Below are positions 46,294-54,851 of a stretch of 64,000 nt of DNA, in pieces. The translations under genes were made by a program, and so were the position numbers. The notes under the pieces are model-generated. The model saw only the letters and a list, made by a program, of their open reading frames with translations. It was not told the origin of the DNA and did no database searches. The stretch comes from Blautia sp. (lineage in GTDB: Bacteria > Bacillota > Clostridia > Lachnospirales > Lachnospiraceae): assembly GCA_023663685.1 (NCBI GenBank), contig JAMPHB010000004.1, positions 1 to 64,000 on the forward strand, in the 5' to 3' direction. Position 1 is the stretch's first letter, and each line of letters begins with the position of its first letter.

Positions 46294-46407
46294 AGGCGGG
46301 ACACTGGGCAGGGAATGCGTTACTCTGTGGCTCCGGCCGTGCTCTGCATGGCATGGTTGAAACAGTAACGATAAATATCATATCATAACTGACAGGAGGT
46401 TTGATTC

Positions 46408-47217
46408 ATGGGTGAAGCGATTGTTTTCACTTCAGGAAAAGGCGGTGTCGGCAAGACAACAACAATTGCCAACATCGGCGCAGGACTTTCACGGTTAGAT
46501 AAAAAGGTCGTCATGCTCGATGCGGACATGGGACTTCGGAATCTGGATGTTGTCATGGGAATGGAGGATCAGATCCAGTATAATCTGATTGATCTTCTGG
46601 AGAATCAGTGCAGGCTCAAGCAGGCGCTGATTAAGGACAAGCGGTATCCCAATCTGTACATGATCCCGGCGGCGCTTAAGCACAAGCCCATTCGGGAGTA
46701 TGAGAGCAAGCTGTACTCGCTGATCGGCCAGCTCAAGCAGGAATTCGATTACTGTCTGATCGACTGTCCGGCGGGCATCGAGGACGGATTTCACTTTGCA
46801 GTGTCCGCCGCAGACAGGGCAGTTCTTGTGACCACGCCCCACATTTCCGCGGTAAGGGATGCGGCGAGAGTCCTTTTTCTGCTGGAGAATCTAAAAATCC
46901 GGCAGACGGACGTCATTATCAACGAGTACAATGAGCGCATGGTCAAAAAACATGAGATGATGTCGAAGGAGGACGTGACAGAGCTTTTGGGAATCCCCTG
47001 CCTTGGAGTGATTCCGGTAGATGATAAGATTATTGTCAGTCAGAATCAGGGAATCCCGGTGCTGTCCCTGCGGGCGAAATCCAGCCGGAGCTTTCTAAAG
47101 GCGGCAAGGGAAATCGACAACCCGAGGGTGATTCCGCAGGATCTGAATGCGGAGGATCCCTGCGAAAAGAAAAAGAATATTTATGTGAGCGGCGAGGTGT
47201 ATGGATATGAGACATAG
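46408..47217 (+). CDS. minD: Septum-site-determining ATPase MinD, C-terminus atypical
   Basis: The 269-residue ParA-family ATPase has the deviant Walker A SGKGGVGKTTTIANIGAGL at the N-terminus and DADMGLRNLDVVMG. MinD normally binds the membrane through a short C-terminal amphipathic helix. Here the C-terminus is PCEKKKNIYVSGEVYGYET, with no such helix visible. No minC lies upstream; the 114 bp to the PBP2 gene are non-coding. minE overlaps the last 11 bp. RBS ACAGGAGGT. Confidence 0.94.
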   Translation: MGEAIVFTSGKGGVGKTTTIANIGAGLSRLDKKVVMLDADMGLRNLDVVMGMEDQIQYNLIDLLENQCRLKQALIKDKRYPNLYMIPAALKHKPIREYESKLYSLIGQLKQEFDYCLIDCPAGIEDGFHFAVSAADRAVLVTTPHISAVRDAARVLFLLENLKIRQTDVIINEYNERMVKKHEMMSKEDVTELLGIPCLGVIPVDDKIIVSQNQGIPVLSLRAKSSRSFLKAAREIDNPRVIPQDLNAEDPCEKKKNIYVSGEVYGYET

Positions 47218-47410
47218 AGGAGACAGAACCGGGCAGCTCGCAAAGGAGCGCTTAAAGCTTATGGTGGAGTCGGAGCCTTTGGAGTGCACACCCAGCGCCA
47301 TGACCCGCATGAAAAAAGAAATCTCGGAGGTCATTTCCAGATATTACGAGGTTTCTCCCGAAAACTATGAGATAAAGGTTACATTAGAGCAGAACAAAAA
47401 GAGAGCATAG
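47207..47410 (+). CDS. minE: Cell-division topological specificity factor MinE, N-terminus shortened
   Basis: MinE drives release of MinD from the membrane. The MinD-interacting segment GQLAKERLKLMVESE is clear, and the dimerisation half (about 30-67) is present. The family's N-terminal membrane-binding amphipathic segment is absent: the protein starts MRHRGDRTG, and an in-frame stop at 47186 rules out a longer start. ATG at 47207 has GAGGTG about 6 bp upstream; an ATG at 47201 would add only two residues. Confidence 0.9.
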   Translation: MRHRGDRTGQLAKERLKLMVESEPLECTPSAMTRMKKEISEVISRYYEVSPENYEIKVTLEQNKKRA

Positions 47411-47411
47411 C

Positions 47412-48524
47412 ATGTTAAAGCAATACAAACTTAGAAACTATCATTTTCAACTGATTATATTTGTTGTGATTCTGACAGTCATCGGAATTATGCTTATTGG
47501 AAGCGCTGAGCCATCGTCCCAGAAGAAGCAGGTTATTGGTATGGGTCTTGGCCTGGTGCTCATGGTAATCGTATCGCTGATTGATTACTCCTTTATCTTA
47601 AAATTCCGATGGCTGTACTATGTCGCAATCCTCGGTCTATTAGCCTATGTCCTGTTCGCGGGGCCGGTGAGGGGCGGCGCGCGCCGCTGGATAGAGCTGC
47701 CTGTTTTCAATCTGCAGCCCTCGGAGCTCGCCAAGCTTGTGATGATCCTCTTCTTTGCAGCTTATTTTATGAAGCGGGAGGAGAATATCAACAGCTTAAA
47801 GACGCTGATTCCGGCATTTGTGATTGCGGCGGCGCCGTTAGTCCTTATTTTAAAGGAGCCGGACACATCCACAACGATTTTAACAGCACTAATTTTTGTT
47901 ACCCTCTTGTTTATTGGGGGATTAAGTTATAAAATAGTATTGGCAGTTCTTGGAATCAGCATCCCGGTGGGGGTAATCGGGATCAGCTATATTCTGAGAC
48001 TGGCGCAGGCGGAGACAGACAGCGATTACCGCTTTGGGAGGATTATGTCATGGCTGTATCCCACCGACCCGAGATGGTCGGACAATGCGGCGCAACAGCA
48101 GAATTCGATCATGGCGATCGGTTCCGGGCAGCTGTGGGGGAAGGGCTTAAACAACTCGGTTGCGACCTCCATGAAGAATGCGAATTATATCATCGAGCCC
48201 CAGACCGACTTCATCTTCGCAGTGGCGGGAGAGGAGCTGGGCTTTGTGGGGACTCTGACGATCATCGTGCTCTTATTTTTGATAGTGCTTGAGTGCATCC
48301 TGATTGCGAGGAAGGCCAAGGATATGGCGGGACGTCTGATTTGCTGCGGTATGGCGGCGCTTGTGGGCTTTCAAAGCTTTATCAACATCTGCGTTGCCAC
48401 CGGCTTTATGCCAAATACCGGAATTCCTCTGCCCTTTGTCAGTTACGGACTGTCTTCACTGGTCACGTTGTTTATAGGGATGGGGTTTGTATTGAATGTA
48501 GGTTTACAACCGAAAAAATATTAG
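47412..48524 (+). CDS. rodA: Rod-shape SEDS glycosyltransferase RodA
   Basis: The 370-residue membrane protein belongs to the SEDS (RodA/FtsW/SpoVE) peptidoglycan polymerases and has about ten transmembrane helices. The conserved motifs GGARRWIEL, LKEPDTSTT and the C-terminal GIPLPFVSYGLSSLV are intact. It starts one base after the minE stop. Context with mreBCD and PBP2 identifies it as RodA rather than FtsW or SpoVE. Confidence 0.93.
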   Translation: MLKQYKLRNYHFQLIIFVVILTVIGIMLIGSAEPSSQKKQVIGMGLGLVLMVIVSLIDYSFILKFRWLYYVAILGLLAYVLFAGPVRGGARRWIELPVFNLQPSELAKLVMILFFAAYFMKREENINSLKTLIPAFVIAAAPLVLILKEPDTSTTILTALIFVTLLFIGGLSYKIVLAVLGISIPVGVIGISYILRLAQAETDSDYRFGRIMSWLYPTDPRWSDNAAQQQNSIMAIGSGQLWGKGLNNSVATSMKNANYIIEPQTDFIFAVAGEELGFVGTLTIIVLLFLIVLECILIARKAKDMAGRLICCGMAALVGFQSFINICVATGFMPNTGIPLPFVSYGLSSLVTLFIGMGFVLNVGLQPKKY

Positions 48525-48537
48525 GGGGGATATTTCC

Positions 48538-48933
48538 ATGAATATTGGACTTGTAGCACACGATTCGAAGAAAAAGCTGATGCAGAATTTTTGTATTGCG
48601 TATCGTGGAATACTTGCGAAAAATGAGCTTTTTGCGACAGGAACCACAGGCCGTCTGATTGAGGAAGTGGCAAATCTGCAGATTCACAAGTATCTGGCAG
48701 GGCATTTGGGGGGCTCCCAGCAGCTCGGGGCACAGATTGAGCACAACGAGATTGATCTGGTTATTTTTCTCAGGGATCCGCTGCGGCCGAAGTCCCATGA
48801 GCCGGATGTCAACAGCATTGTAAAGCTCTGCGATGAGCACAATATTCCGCTTGCGACAAATCTTGCAACCGCGGAGCTTCTGATAAAATCTTTAGACAGA
48901 GGAGATTTGGATTGGCGTGAGATGTACAAATAG
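48538..48933 (+). CDS. mgsA: Methylglyoxal synthase
   Basis: MgsA turns dihydroxyacetone phosphate into methylglyoxal, a bypass of lower glycolysis when phosphate is short. The 131-residue protein has the family pattern IGLVAHDSKKKLM, ATGTTGRLIEE and FLRDPL with the catalytic Asp. Length is typical. The RBS AGGGGGGATAT precedes ATG. Its 3' end overlaps the DD-carboxypeptidase gene by 17 bp. The same neighbours (rodA then mgsA) are seen in other clostridia, as far as I recall. Confidence 0.95.
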   Translation: MNIGLVAHDSKKKLMQNFCIAYRGILAKNELFATGTTGRLIEEVANLQIHKYLAGHLGGSQQLGAQIEHNEIDLVIFLRDPLRPKSHEPDVNSIVKLCDEHNIPLATNLATAELLIKSLDRGDLDWREMYK

Positions 48934-49894
48934 ACTTTATAAGCTGCGACTGCTATGTATGGTCTGCATAGCAGCCCTTTTTATGGGCTCCTGCGGTTTT
49001 TCCCAAAAGGAGGTCATCGAGAATGCATATCCACTGTACAGTGGAAACGGTGCGGGGAGTGCAACCGGAACATTTTTTGCTGAAAACCTCTGTGTGACGG
49101 AGGACTTCAATTATGGCATGGATCAGACAGATTCCCATGTGGCGGAGGCGGCTGGAGCCTTTAATCTGGATACAAGGGAGGTTCTCTACAGCCAGAATCT
49201 TTTTGAGAGGCTTTATCCTGCCAGTACCACTAAGATTCTGACGGCCTATATTATCATTCGAAACTGCAGCCTTGAGGACGAGGTGACAGTCAGTGACACG
49301 GCGGTCGCCAATATGGAGGGTTCCTCTGTCTGTGGTATCCGTCCGGGAGATGTGCTGACCGTGAGGGAGCTGCTCTACGGCCTTTTGCTGGTCAGCGGCA
49401 ACGATGCCGCGAATGTTCTGGCGGAGCATCATTCCGGCTCGGTTGAGGAGTTTGCGAAGGTGATGAATGCAGAAGCTCTGCGCCTGGGAGCGACGGGCAG
49501 CCATTTTGTCAATGCCAACGGTCTCCCCGACGAAGATCACTACACGACAGTCTATGATATGTATCTGATCTTTCAGGAAGCCATACGCCAGCAGGAATTT
49601 GTGAATATCATCCAGACCGGGAGCGTGGACGTGACCTACCATGACAGTGCAGGCAATGAGGTGCAAAAGACCTGGGACAATACCAACCGCTATTTAAGCG
49701 GGAACAAGACCGCGCCGGAGGGCATTACAGTCATCGGAGGCAAGACTGGTACTACCAATGCGGCCGGCTATTGTCTGGCGCTGTATTCGACCAACCAGAA
49801 GGGAGAAAATATTATCAGTATTGTCTTCAAAGCAGACGGGAGAGATAATCTGTATCTGCTGATGGATCAAATTCTGTCTAAGTTTGCGAATTAG
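48917..49894 (+). CDS. D-alanyl-D-alanine carboxypeptidase, lipoprotein
   Basis: The 325-residue penicillin-binding protein of the DacF/PBP5 type trims D-Ala from stem peptides. Motifs are SxxK (PASTTKILTAYI, about 101-112), SGN (VSGNDAANVL) and KTGTT. The N-terminus has a signal with the lipobox FMGSC, so it should be a membrane-anchored lipoprotein, unlike DacA, which uses a C-terminal helix. The GTG start lies inside mgsA; AGAGGAG is about 14 bp upstream. Confidence 0.93.
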   Translation: MRCTNRLYKLRLLCMVCIAALFMGSCGFSQKEVIENAYPLYSGNGAGSATGTFFAENLCVTEDFNYGMDQTDSHVAEAAGAFNLDTREVLYSQNLFERLYPASTTKILTAYIIIRNCSLEDEVTVSDTAVANMEGSSVCGIRPGDVLTVRELLYGLLLVSGNDAANVLAEHHSGSVEEFAKVMNAEALRLGATGSHFVNANGLPDEDHYTTVYDMYLIFQEAIRQQEFVNIIQTGSVDVTYHDSAGNEVQKTWDNTNRYLSGNKTAPEGITVIGGKTGTTNAAGYCLALYSTNQKGENIISIVFKADGRDNLYLLMDQILSKFAN

Positions 49895-49897
49895 TCA

Positions 49898-49926
49898 TTG
49901 TATTTTATGTACATATATACTATAAT
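49898..49926 (+). promoter_or_regulatory. Sigma-A-type promoter for the P-loop gene
   Basis: TTGTAT (49898-49903) and a perfect TATAAT (49921-49926) are separated by 17 bp. The -35 begins four bases after the upstream stop codon. Transcription would start about 58 bp before the ATG at 49992. Confidence 0.7.
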
Positions 49927-49991
49927 AAATGTATTCAGATATCATTTTTTATATAATTTCACAATATTATAATATCACGGGAGGAAATGCT

Positions 49992-50414
49992 ATGATCGAG
50001 ATTATATGCGGAGAAACAGGAAAGGGAAAGACGAAAGAGCTCTTAAATAAGGTAAATACCGCTGTCAGGACAGCCAATGGCAATGTGGTTTATCTTGATA
50101 AGAGCCAGAAACATATGTATGAATTGAACAATAAGGTTCGTTTGATCAATGTGATCGATTATCCGATTTCTAACTGTGATGAGTTCTTAGGTTTTATCTG
50201 TGGAATCGTCTCTCAGGATAATGACCTCGAAGAGATGTATCTCGACAGCTTCCTCACCATTGCTTCGATTGACGCCGATTCCGATATTCTGAAGGCCATT
50301 GAGAAGCTGGATGTTATCAGTGAAAAATATAAAGTCCGCTTTATCTTAAGTGTTTCCAGAAATAAGGAGGATTTGCCGGAGTGTGCGAAGGCAAAGGTTG
50401 TTCTTTCTCTGTAG
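49992..50414 (+). CDS. Small P-loop protein of unknown function
   Basis: The 140-residue protein starts IEIICGETGKGKTKELLNKV, a Walker A motif (GETGKGKT, 7-14). It contains hydrophobic strands typical of a P-loop fold, including VRFILSVSRNKEDLP near the C-terminus. Some databases label relatives as twitching-motility PilT, but no pilus genes are nearby and the protein is far shorter than PilT. ATG at 49992 follows GGGAGGAAA. It has its own promoter and a palindromic terminator, so it is a single-gene unit. Confidence 0.75.
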   Translation: MIEIICGETGKGKTKELLNKVNTAVRTANGNVVYLDKSQKHMYELNNKVRLINVIDYPISNCDEFLGFICGIVSQDNDLEEMYLDSFLTIASIDADSDILKAIEKLDVISEKYKVRFILSVSRNKEDLPECAKAKVVLSL

Positions 50415-50433
50415 AAAATGATTACATAAGTTT

Positions 50434-50457
50434 GGAGGGTTGCAGCTGCAACCCTCC
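50434..50457. terminator. Bidirectional terminator, perfect palindrome
   Basis: Positions 50434-50445 and 50446-50457 are exact reverse complements (GGAGGGTTGCAG and its complement). The hairpin lies between the convergent P-loop and DUF378 genes. T-rich sequence is sparse (TATTTAG on the plus strand). Termination for both genes is the likely role. Confidence 0.7.
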
Positions 50458-50460
50458 TAT

Positions 50461-50667
50461 TTAGTCCTCCAGTGAAGAACGGATTCTGCCGTAGAAGCTG
50501 ATGATGTATAACCCGCTCAGGCCTACGAGCGCGTAGATAATCCTTGTCAGCCATGATCCATCTCCAAAAATAAAGGATACCAGATTGAACTGGAAGAATC
50601 CAATCAGTCCCCAGACAATGCAGCCGATGACTGCGAGTGTCAGCAGGGTATTGTCAAGCCATTTCAT
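50461..50667 (-). CDS. DUF378 small membrane protein
   Basis: The 68-residue protein has two hydrophobic helices (TLLTLAVIGCIVWGLIGFF and LTRIIYALVGLSGLYIISFY) with GLIGFFQFNLVSFIFG between them, the pattern of DUF378 proteins. The function is unknown. RBS GGAGGTAATGAGGT precedes ATG at 50667. It is monocistronic, with the HlyD-like gene diverging from it. Confidence 0.85.
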   Translation of the reverse strand: MKWLDNTLLTLAVIGCIVWGLIGFFQFNLVSFIFGDGSWLTRIIYALVGLSGLYIISFYGRIRSSLED

Positions 50668-50741
50668 ACCTCATTACCTCCATAATTTGTATTTCATTAT
50701 AGTCTTTGCAGATTTTTTATAAATATGCATTGGCCTGCTTG

Positions 50742-50770
50742 TTGTTTTTCGTAGCCGAAAATGGTATGAT
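50742..50770 (+). promoter_or_regulatory. Promoter for the HlyD-like gene and the yggS-sepF cluster
   Basis: TTGTTT (50742-50747) and TATGAT (50765-50770) are separated by 17 bp. They lie 32 bp upstream of the TTG start codon of the HlyD-like gene, which has a GAGGTGAT RBS. Confidence 0.55.
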
Positions 50771-50802
50771 TGATAAAAGAATGAATACAAAGAGGTGATA
50801 GC

Positions 50803-52194
50803 TTGGCCGAAAATCGCAAGGTAGTGCGGATGAGCCGTTCCCGCGGCCTGAATGTGGGAGTGGTCATTTTCATTATTATCATTATTTATGTTATTTTTAA
50901 TATATTTTCTTATCTGACCTCCGAAACCATCGCAGAGTACGAGGTGGGGCAGGGGACGATTGCCGCCAACCATGTCTACCATGCGCTGGCGCTGCGGGAC
51001 GAGACGGTGGTGTATGCAGGCCAGAGCGGATATATCAACTATTATATGAAAAACGGTTCAAAGGCTTCTGTCAATGATGTGGTCTACTCGATTGATACCA
51101 CCGGAGATGTGTCAAAGCAGATTACGACAGTGGCCGCCGACGGGGCAGTGCTGGGGCAGGAGGCGCTGGGCACTGTCTCGCAGGAGATTGATTTGTTTTG
51201 CAACAGCTATGATTCCGGCGATTTTACAGCTGTCTACACATTCCATGATGCACTGGATTCCGAGCTGTCCCAGACACTGAGTGTCAAGGCTTTAAACGAT
51301 CTGTCCGGTCTTGTGACTTCCGCGGAGGCGAACAATACCTTTTACAGGAAGATGTCGGACGATACAGGCATCATCGTCTATTCCATCGACGGATTTGAAA
51401 ATGTGACAGTGGACAATTTTTCTTCGGAGGATATGATTGCCACGGGGTACACGCAGACTGCATTAGACGCCCGGTCGGAGGTGTCGGCGGGAGATCCGGT
51501 ATATAAAAGGATTGGAAGCGAGGAGTGGAATCTGGTTCTTGCTGTGTCGGAGGATATGGCGAAGCTGCTATCGGAAAACAGCTCTGTCAGAATCCGGTTT
51601 TGTAAGGACGACTATACAGCCACAGCTCCGTTTACAATACTAAAAATGGACGGCAGCTATTATTTGAATCTGACACTGCAGACCGCTATGATCCGCTATG
51701 TCAATAACCGTTTTGTGGATGTGGAGCTGGTTCTCACCGAGGAGGAGGGGCTTAAGATTCCCAACACGGCAATCGTCTCCAAGGAGTTTTACACCGTGCC
51801 AAAGGAATTTTTTTCCATGGGCGGGGATTCCACAGAGCCGGGTCTTTTGATTCAGACGGCAGACGGCGAAAAGGATACCGTAAAGCTGCTGACGCCGACG
51901 GTCTACTTTGAGGCGGAGGACAGCTACTACATTGACGATGAGCTGGTGTCGGCGGGAGACGTGGTGGTAATGAGCAATTCCTCTAAGACCTATATCATCG
52001 GACAGGACGTGGATTCGCTGACCGGCGTATACAATATCAATAAGGGCTATGCTGTGTTTAAGCAAATCAATATTCTCTCCCAGAATGAGCATTACGCGAT
52101 TGTGGAGATGAGAACAAACTACGGCATTGCCCTCTACGATCACATTGCGCTGGACGGGAGTAAGGTGCAGGAGGATCAGTTGGTCACAAAATAG
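50803..52194 (+). CDS. HlyD-family-like membrane adaptor protein
   Basis: The 463-residue protein has a basic N-terminus, a single transmembrane helix (about 17-40, VGVVIFIIIIIYVIFNIFSYL) and an extracytoplasmic region with a barrel-sandwich-like segment (VYHALALRDETVVYAGQSGYINYYMKNGS region) as in HlyD/EmrA adaptors. No transporter gene is next to it; instead it opens the yggS-sepF-ylmH cluster. A role in the cell envelope at division is possible but not shown. The start is TTG with RBS GAGGTGAT. Confidence 0.8.
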   Translation: MAENRKVVRMSRSRGLNVGVVIFIIIIIYVIFNIFSYLTSETIAEYEVGQGTIAANHVYHALALRDETVVYAGQSGYINYYMKNGSKASVNDVVYSIDTTGDVSKQITTVAADGAVLGQEALGTVSQEIDLFCNSYDSGDFTAVYTFHDALDSELSQTLSVKALNDLSGLVTSAEANNTFYRKMSDDTGIIVYSIDGFENVTVDNFSSEDMIATGYTQTALDARSEVSAGDPVYKRIGSEEWNLVLAVSEDMAKLLSENSSVRIRFCKDDYTATAPFTILKMDGSYYLNLTLQTAMIRYVNNRFVDVELVLTEEEGLKIPNTAIVSKEFYTVPKEFFSMGGDSTEPGLLIQTADGEKDTVKLLTPTVYFEAEDSYYIDDELVSAGDVVVMSNSSKTYIIGQDVDSLTGVYNINKGYAVFKQINILSQNEHYAIVEMRTNYGIALYDHIALDGSKVQEDQLVTK

Positions 52195-52207
52195 AAAGGA
52201 TTAGAAA

Positions 52208-52906
52208 ATGGATTTCATACAGGAAAATCTGGCGCAGGTAGAAAAAAATATACAGGCGGCGTGTGCGCGTGCAGGCAGGGACAGAGGAGAGGTGACGCTG
52301 ATTGCCGTCAGCAAGACCAAGCCAAAGGAGATGCTTAGCTGCGCATATGAAGCCGGAATCCGGGATTTCGGGGAAAATAAGGTGCAGGAGCTGTGCGATA
52401 AGATGGAGAGCCTTCCAGAGGATATCCGCTGGCACATGATTGGACATCTTCAGACGAACAAGGTGAAATATATTACAGGCCGCACAAAGCTCATTCATTC
52501 GGTGGATTCTCTGCGTCTGGCGCAGGAGCTTGAGAGGCAGGCGGCGGTACACAATGTCACGTCTTCTGTCCTCATTGAGGTCAATGTGGCCGGAGAGGAG
52601 AGTAAATTCGGCGTGCCAAAGGAAGAAGCGGCAGCGCTGGTGCGCGATATTTCCAATTTTCCCCATATTCGTGTCTGCGGCCTGATGACGATTGCCCCCT
52701 TTGTGGAAAATCCTGAGGATAATCGCGTTTATTTCCGGGCACTGAGGCAATTATCTGTTGACATCGCCTCAGAAAACATAGATAATGTATCTATGGATAT
52801 TCTGTCCATGGGAATGACTGGAGATTACGAGGTGGCCATTGAAGAGGGAGCCACGCTGGTGCGCGTGGGAACCGGAATTTTCGGGGAGCGCAATTATAAT
52901 CTATAA
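52208..52906 (+). CDS. yggS: PLP homeostasis protein YggS/YlmE
   Basis: The 232-residue PLP-binding protein carries and balances pyridoxal phosphate and has no known catalytic activity. The PLP lysine is in TLIAVSKTKPKE (Lys about 36), and HMIGHLQTNKVK and SMGMTGDYEVAIEEGATLVRVGTGIFG are hallmark motifs. It lies directly before sepF, as in Bacillus (ylmE-sepF). Confidence 0.95.
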   Translation: MDFIQENLAQVEKNIQAACARAGRDRGEVTLIAVSKTKPKEMLSCAYEAGIRDFGENKVQELCDKMESLPEDIRWHMIGHLQTNKVKYITGRTKLIHSVDSLRLAQELERQAAVHNVTSSVLIEVNVAGEESKFGVPKEEAAALVRDISNFPHIRVCGLMTIAPFVENPEDNRVYFRALRQLSVDIASENIDNVSMDILSMGMTGDYEVAIEEGATLVRVGTGIFGERNYNL

Positions 52907-52920
52907 GGCAGGTTTATAAA

Positions 52921-53466
52921 ATGAGTTTTTTTGATAAATTTTTAGATGTTATGCGTCTTAACGCAGACGACGATGAATTTTACAATGAGGATTACGAGTA
53001 CGACGAGGACGAGGAGCTTGAGGAGGAGCGGGAGAAGAGATATTCTTCCAGGAAGGAGCGCACAAAGCCCCAGCGGGAGGAGAAAAAGGAGCGCGCCTCC
53101 AGCTACGAAGGGCAGGAGAAGAGTACAAAGCAGGTTTCCAAGATTACTCCCATCTCAAAAAGCAAGAAGCAGGCGCAGCCGTCCGGTATGGAGGTATGCG
53201 TAATCAAGCCAAATTCTATTGAAGATGAGCTTGAGATTGTGGAGACGCTTTTGAACAGCCGGACAGTTGTGATCAATATGGAGGGGCTGAGCGTTGATAT
53301 TGCCCAGAGGATCATTGATTTTACCTCGGGGGCGACCTTTGCGATGCACGGCAATCTCCAGAAGATTTCCAATTACATATTTCTCGCCACTCCCAGCGGT
53401 GTAGACATTTCCGGTGATATTCAGAATCTCATGGAAGCCTTTGATATCCCAGGCTTTAAGATGTAA
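52921..53466 (+). CDS. sepF: Cell division protein SepF
   Basis: SepF anchors FtsZ to the membrane and shapes the septum. The N-terminal amphipathic helix MSFFDKFLDVMRL is present, followed by an acidic then basic linker (about 15-90) and the globular domain (about 95-181, SRTVVINMEGLSVDIAQRIIDFTSGATFAMHG). 181 residues is in the normal range. RBS AAGGCAGGT precedes ATG. Confidence 0.95.
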   Translation: MSFFDKFLDVMRLNADDDEFYNEDYEYDEDEELEEEREKRYSSRKERTKPQREEKKERASSYEGQEKSTKQVSKITPISKSKKQAQPSGMEVCVIKPNSIEDELEIVETLLNSRTVVINMEGLSVDIAQRIIDFTSGATFAMHGNLQKISNYIFLATPSGVDISGDIQNLMEAFDIPGFKM

Positions 53467-53468
53467 GT

Positions 53469-54221
53469 ATGAACGAAGAACAGTTGTGCAGAAAACGCAT
53501 GATGGATCTTGACCGTCAGGCGGACAGAAAGGGAATTGTCACCTTTAGCGATTTTCTGAATCTAAACGAACAGAATATTTATCATGCCGCATCGCGTGAA
53601 TTTTGTACGCAGACAAAGCTCTTTGGCGGCTATGATGGAGCGGAGCGTCAGATGATTGCATTTATCCCTGATGCTCTTTATTATGAGTGGTCTTATCCCA
53701 TCGGCTGTATTCTGGCCCGTCCCCGCTATGCAAAGTTCGCCGAGTCTCTTACCCACCGGGATGTATTGGGGGCCATCATGCATCTTGGCATTGACAGAGG
53801 CAGGCTCGGGGATATTCTCTGCCGGGAGCAGATGTATTACATTTTCTGCGAGGAGGCGATGCATCCTTTTCTTCTTGAGAATCTCACCCGGATCAGGCAT
53901 ACGGAAGTGGAGCTTTCTGTTATGGAAGCCACAGAGCTTACTGCCGTCTCGCCTGTGCTTGTGGAGAGGCAGGATATAATCGCCTCCAACCGGATTGACT
54001 GCATCATAGCGAAGGCCTATCACATGTCCCGCGCAGAGGCTGCCGGGTGTATCAGCGCAGAGAGGGTATTTATCAACGGAAGGTGTACGACGAACTGCAA
54101 CCAGTCCTGCGACAGCGGTGCAATTGTGTCGGTGCGGGGCAGGGGACGTTTTGTTTTTGAGACAAGCCAGAATTTTAGTAAAAAGGGAAAGCTGCGTGTC
54201 AGCTTTCAAATGTATCAATAG
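53469..54221 (+). CDS. S4-domain RNA-binding protein YlmH
   Basis: The 250-residue protein has the YlmH N-terminal region (about 70-165) and a C-terminal S4 RNA-binding domain (about 178-245, NRIDCIIAKAYHMSRAEAAGCISAERVFINGR). YlmH of Bacillus is linked to rescue of stalled 50S-peptidyl-tRNA complexes and lies in the same sepF cluster. It starts 2 bp after the sepF stop. The ylmG and divIVA genes that usually flank it are absent here. Confidence 0.92.
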   Translation: MNEEQLCRKRMMDLDRQADRKGIVTFSDFLNLNEQNIYHAASREFCTQTKLFGGYDGAERQMIAFIPDALYYEWSYPIGCILARPRYAKFAESLTHRDVLGAIMHLGIDRGRLGDILCREQMYYIFCEEAMHPFLLENLTRIRHTEVELSVMEATELTAVSPVLVERQDIIASNRIDCIIAKAYHMSRAEAAGCISAERVFINGRCTTNCNQSCDSGAIVSVRGRGRFVFETSQNFSKKGKLRVSFQMYQ

Positions 54222-54242
54222 CTGTGGAAGGTGTGAACTGCC

Positions 54243-54851
54243 ATGTCAGGGGAAAATATTTCTAAAGCAAAGAGCCGTAAGGCCTTACTTCTAAGTGCAG
54301 GCTGTGTTGCTGTCGCGATTCTTTTGGATCAGCTCACAAAATTTTGGGCGACAGCCTTAAAAGGGCAGGAGCCTCTGGTAGTGATTCCGGATGTCTTTGA
54401 GTTTCGTTATCTGGAGAACCAGAGCGCAGCCTTCAGCCTGGATTTGCTGTCGATTTTGCATAGAATCTTTCATTTTAAGTACTTTGATGCACATCCCAAT
54501 GCATTTTTAACGGCAAAAATGGTGTTTTTTGTCGTTGTCACCCTGCTTGTGGTATTTTTTCTCATTGCTGCTTACTGTAAAATTCCATGGAACCGGCATT
54601 TTCTTCCTATGAACCTGGTTATTTTAGGCTTCCTCGCGGGGGCTCTCGGCAATATGATTGACAGAATCACCCACCGCTATGTGATTGACTTTTTCTATTT
54701 TAAACTTATCAATTTTCCGGTGTTCAATGTGGCGGATATCTATGTGACCGTCGCGGCATTCGGACTGATTTTTATTATTCTATTTGTTTACAAGGATGAG
54801 GATTTTGTCATGCTTTTTCCCCCGGATAAGAAAAGGAGAAAGAAAAGATGA
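54243..54851 (+). CDS. lspA: Lipoprotein signal peptidase LspA
   Basis: LspA cleaves the signal peptides of lipoproteins. The four-helix protein has the first motif DQLTKFWA, the variant ENQSAAFS (usual ENxGAAF), the catalytic Asp pair in NMIDRITHRYVIDFFYF and FNVADIYV. It is 202 residues, about 40 longer than usual, with an extra segment of about 20 residues between the AAF motif and helix 2 and a basic C-terminal tail. It overlaps rluD by 4 bp. Confidence 0.94.
   Translation: MSGENISKAKSRKALLLSAGCVAVAILLDQLTKFWATALKGQEPLVVIPDVFEFRYLENQSAAFSLDLLSILHRIFHFKYFDAHPNAFLTAKMVFFVVVTLLVVFFLIAAYCKIPWNRHFLPMNLVILGFLAGALGNMIDRITHRYVIDFFYFKLINFPVFNVADIYVTVAAFGLIFIILFVYKDEDFVMLFPPDKKRRKKR

Noticed and set aside
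46294..46407. Degenerate minC between the PBP2 gene and minD
   Set aside because: The 114 bp have no frame or motif resembling MinC; only a CGTTACT/AGTAACG inverted repeat is visible.
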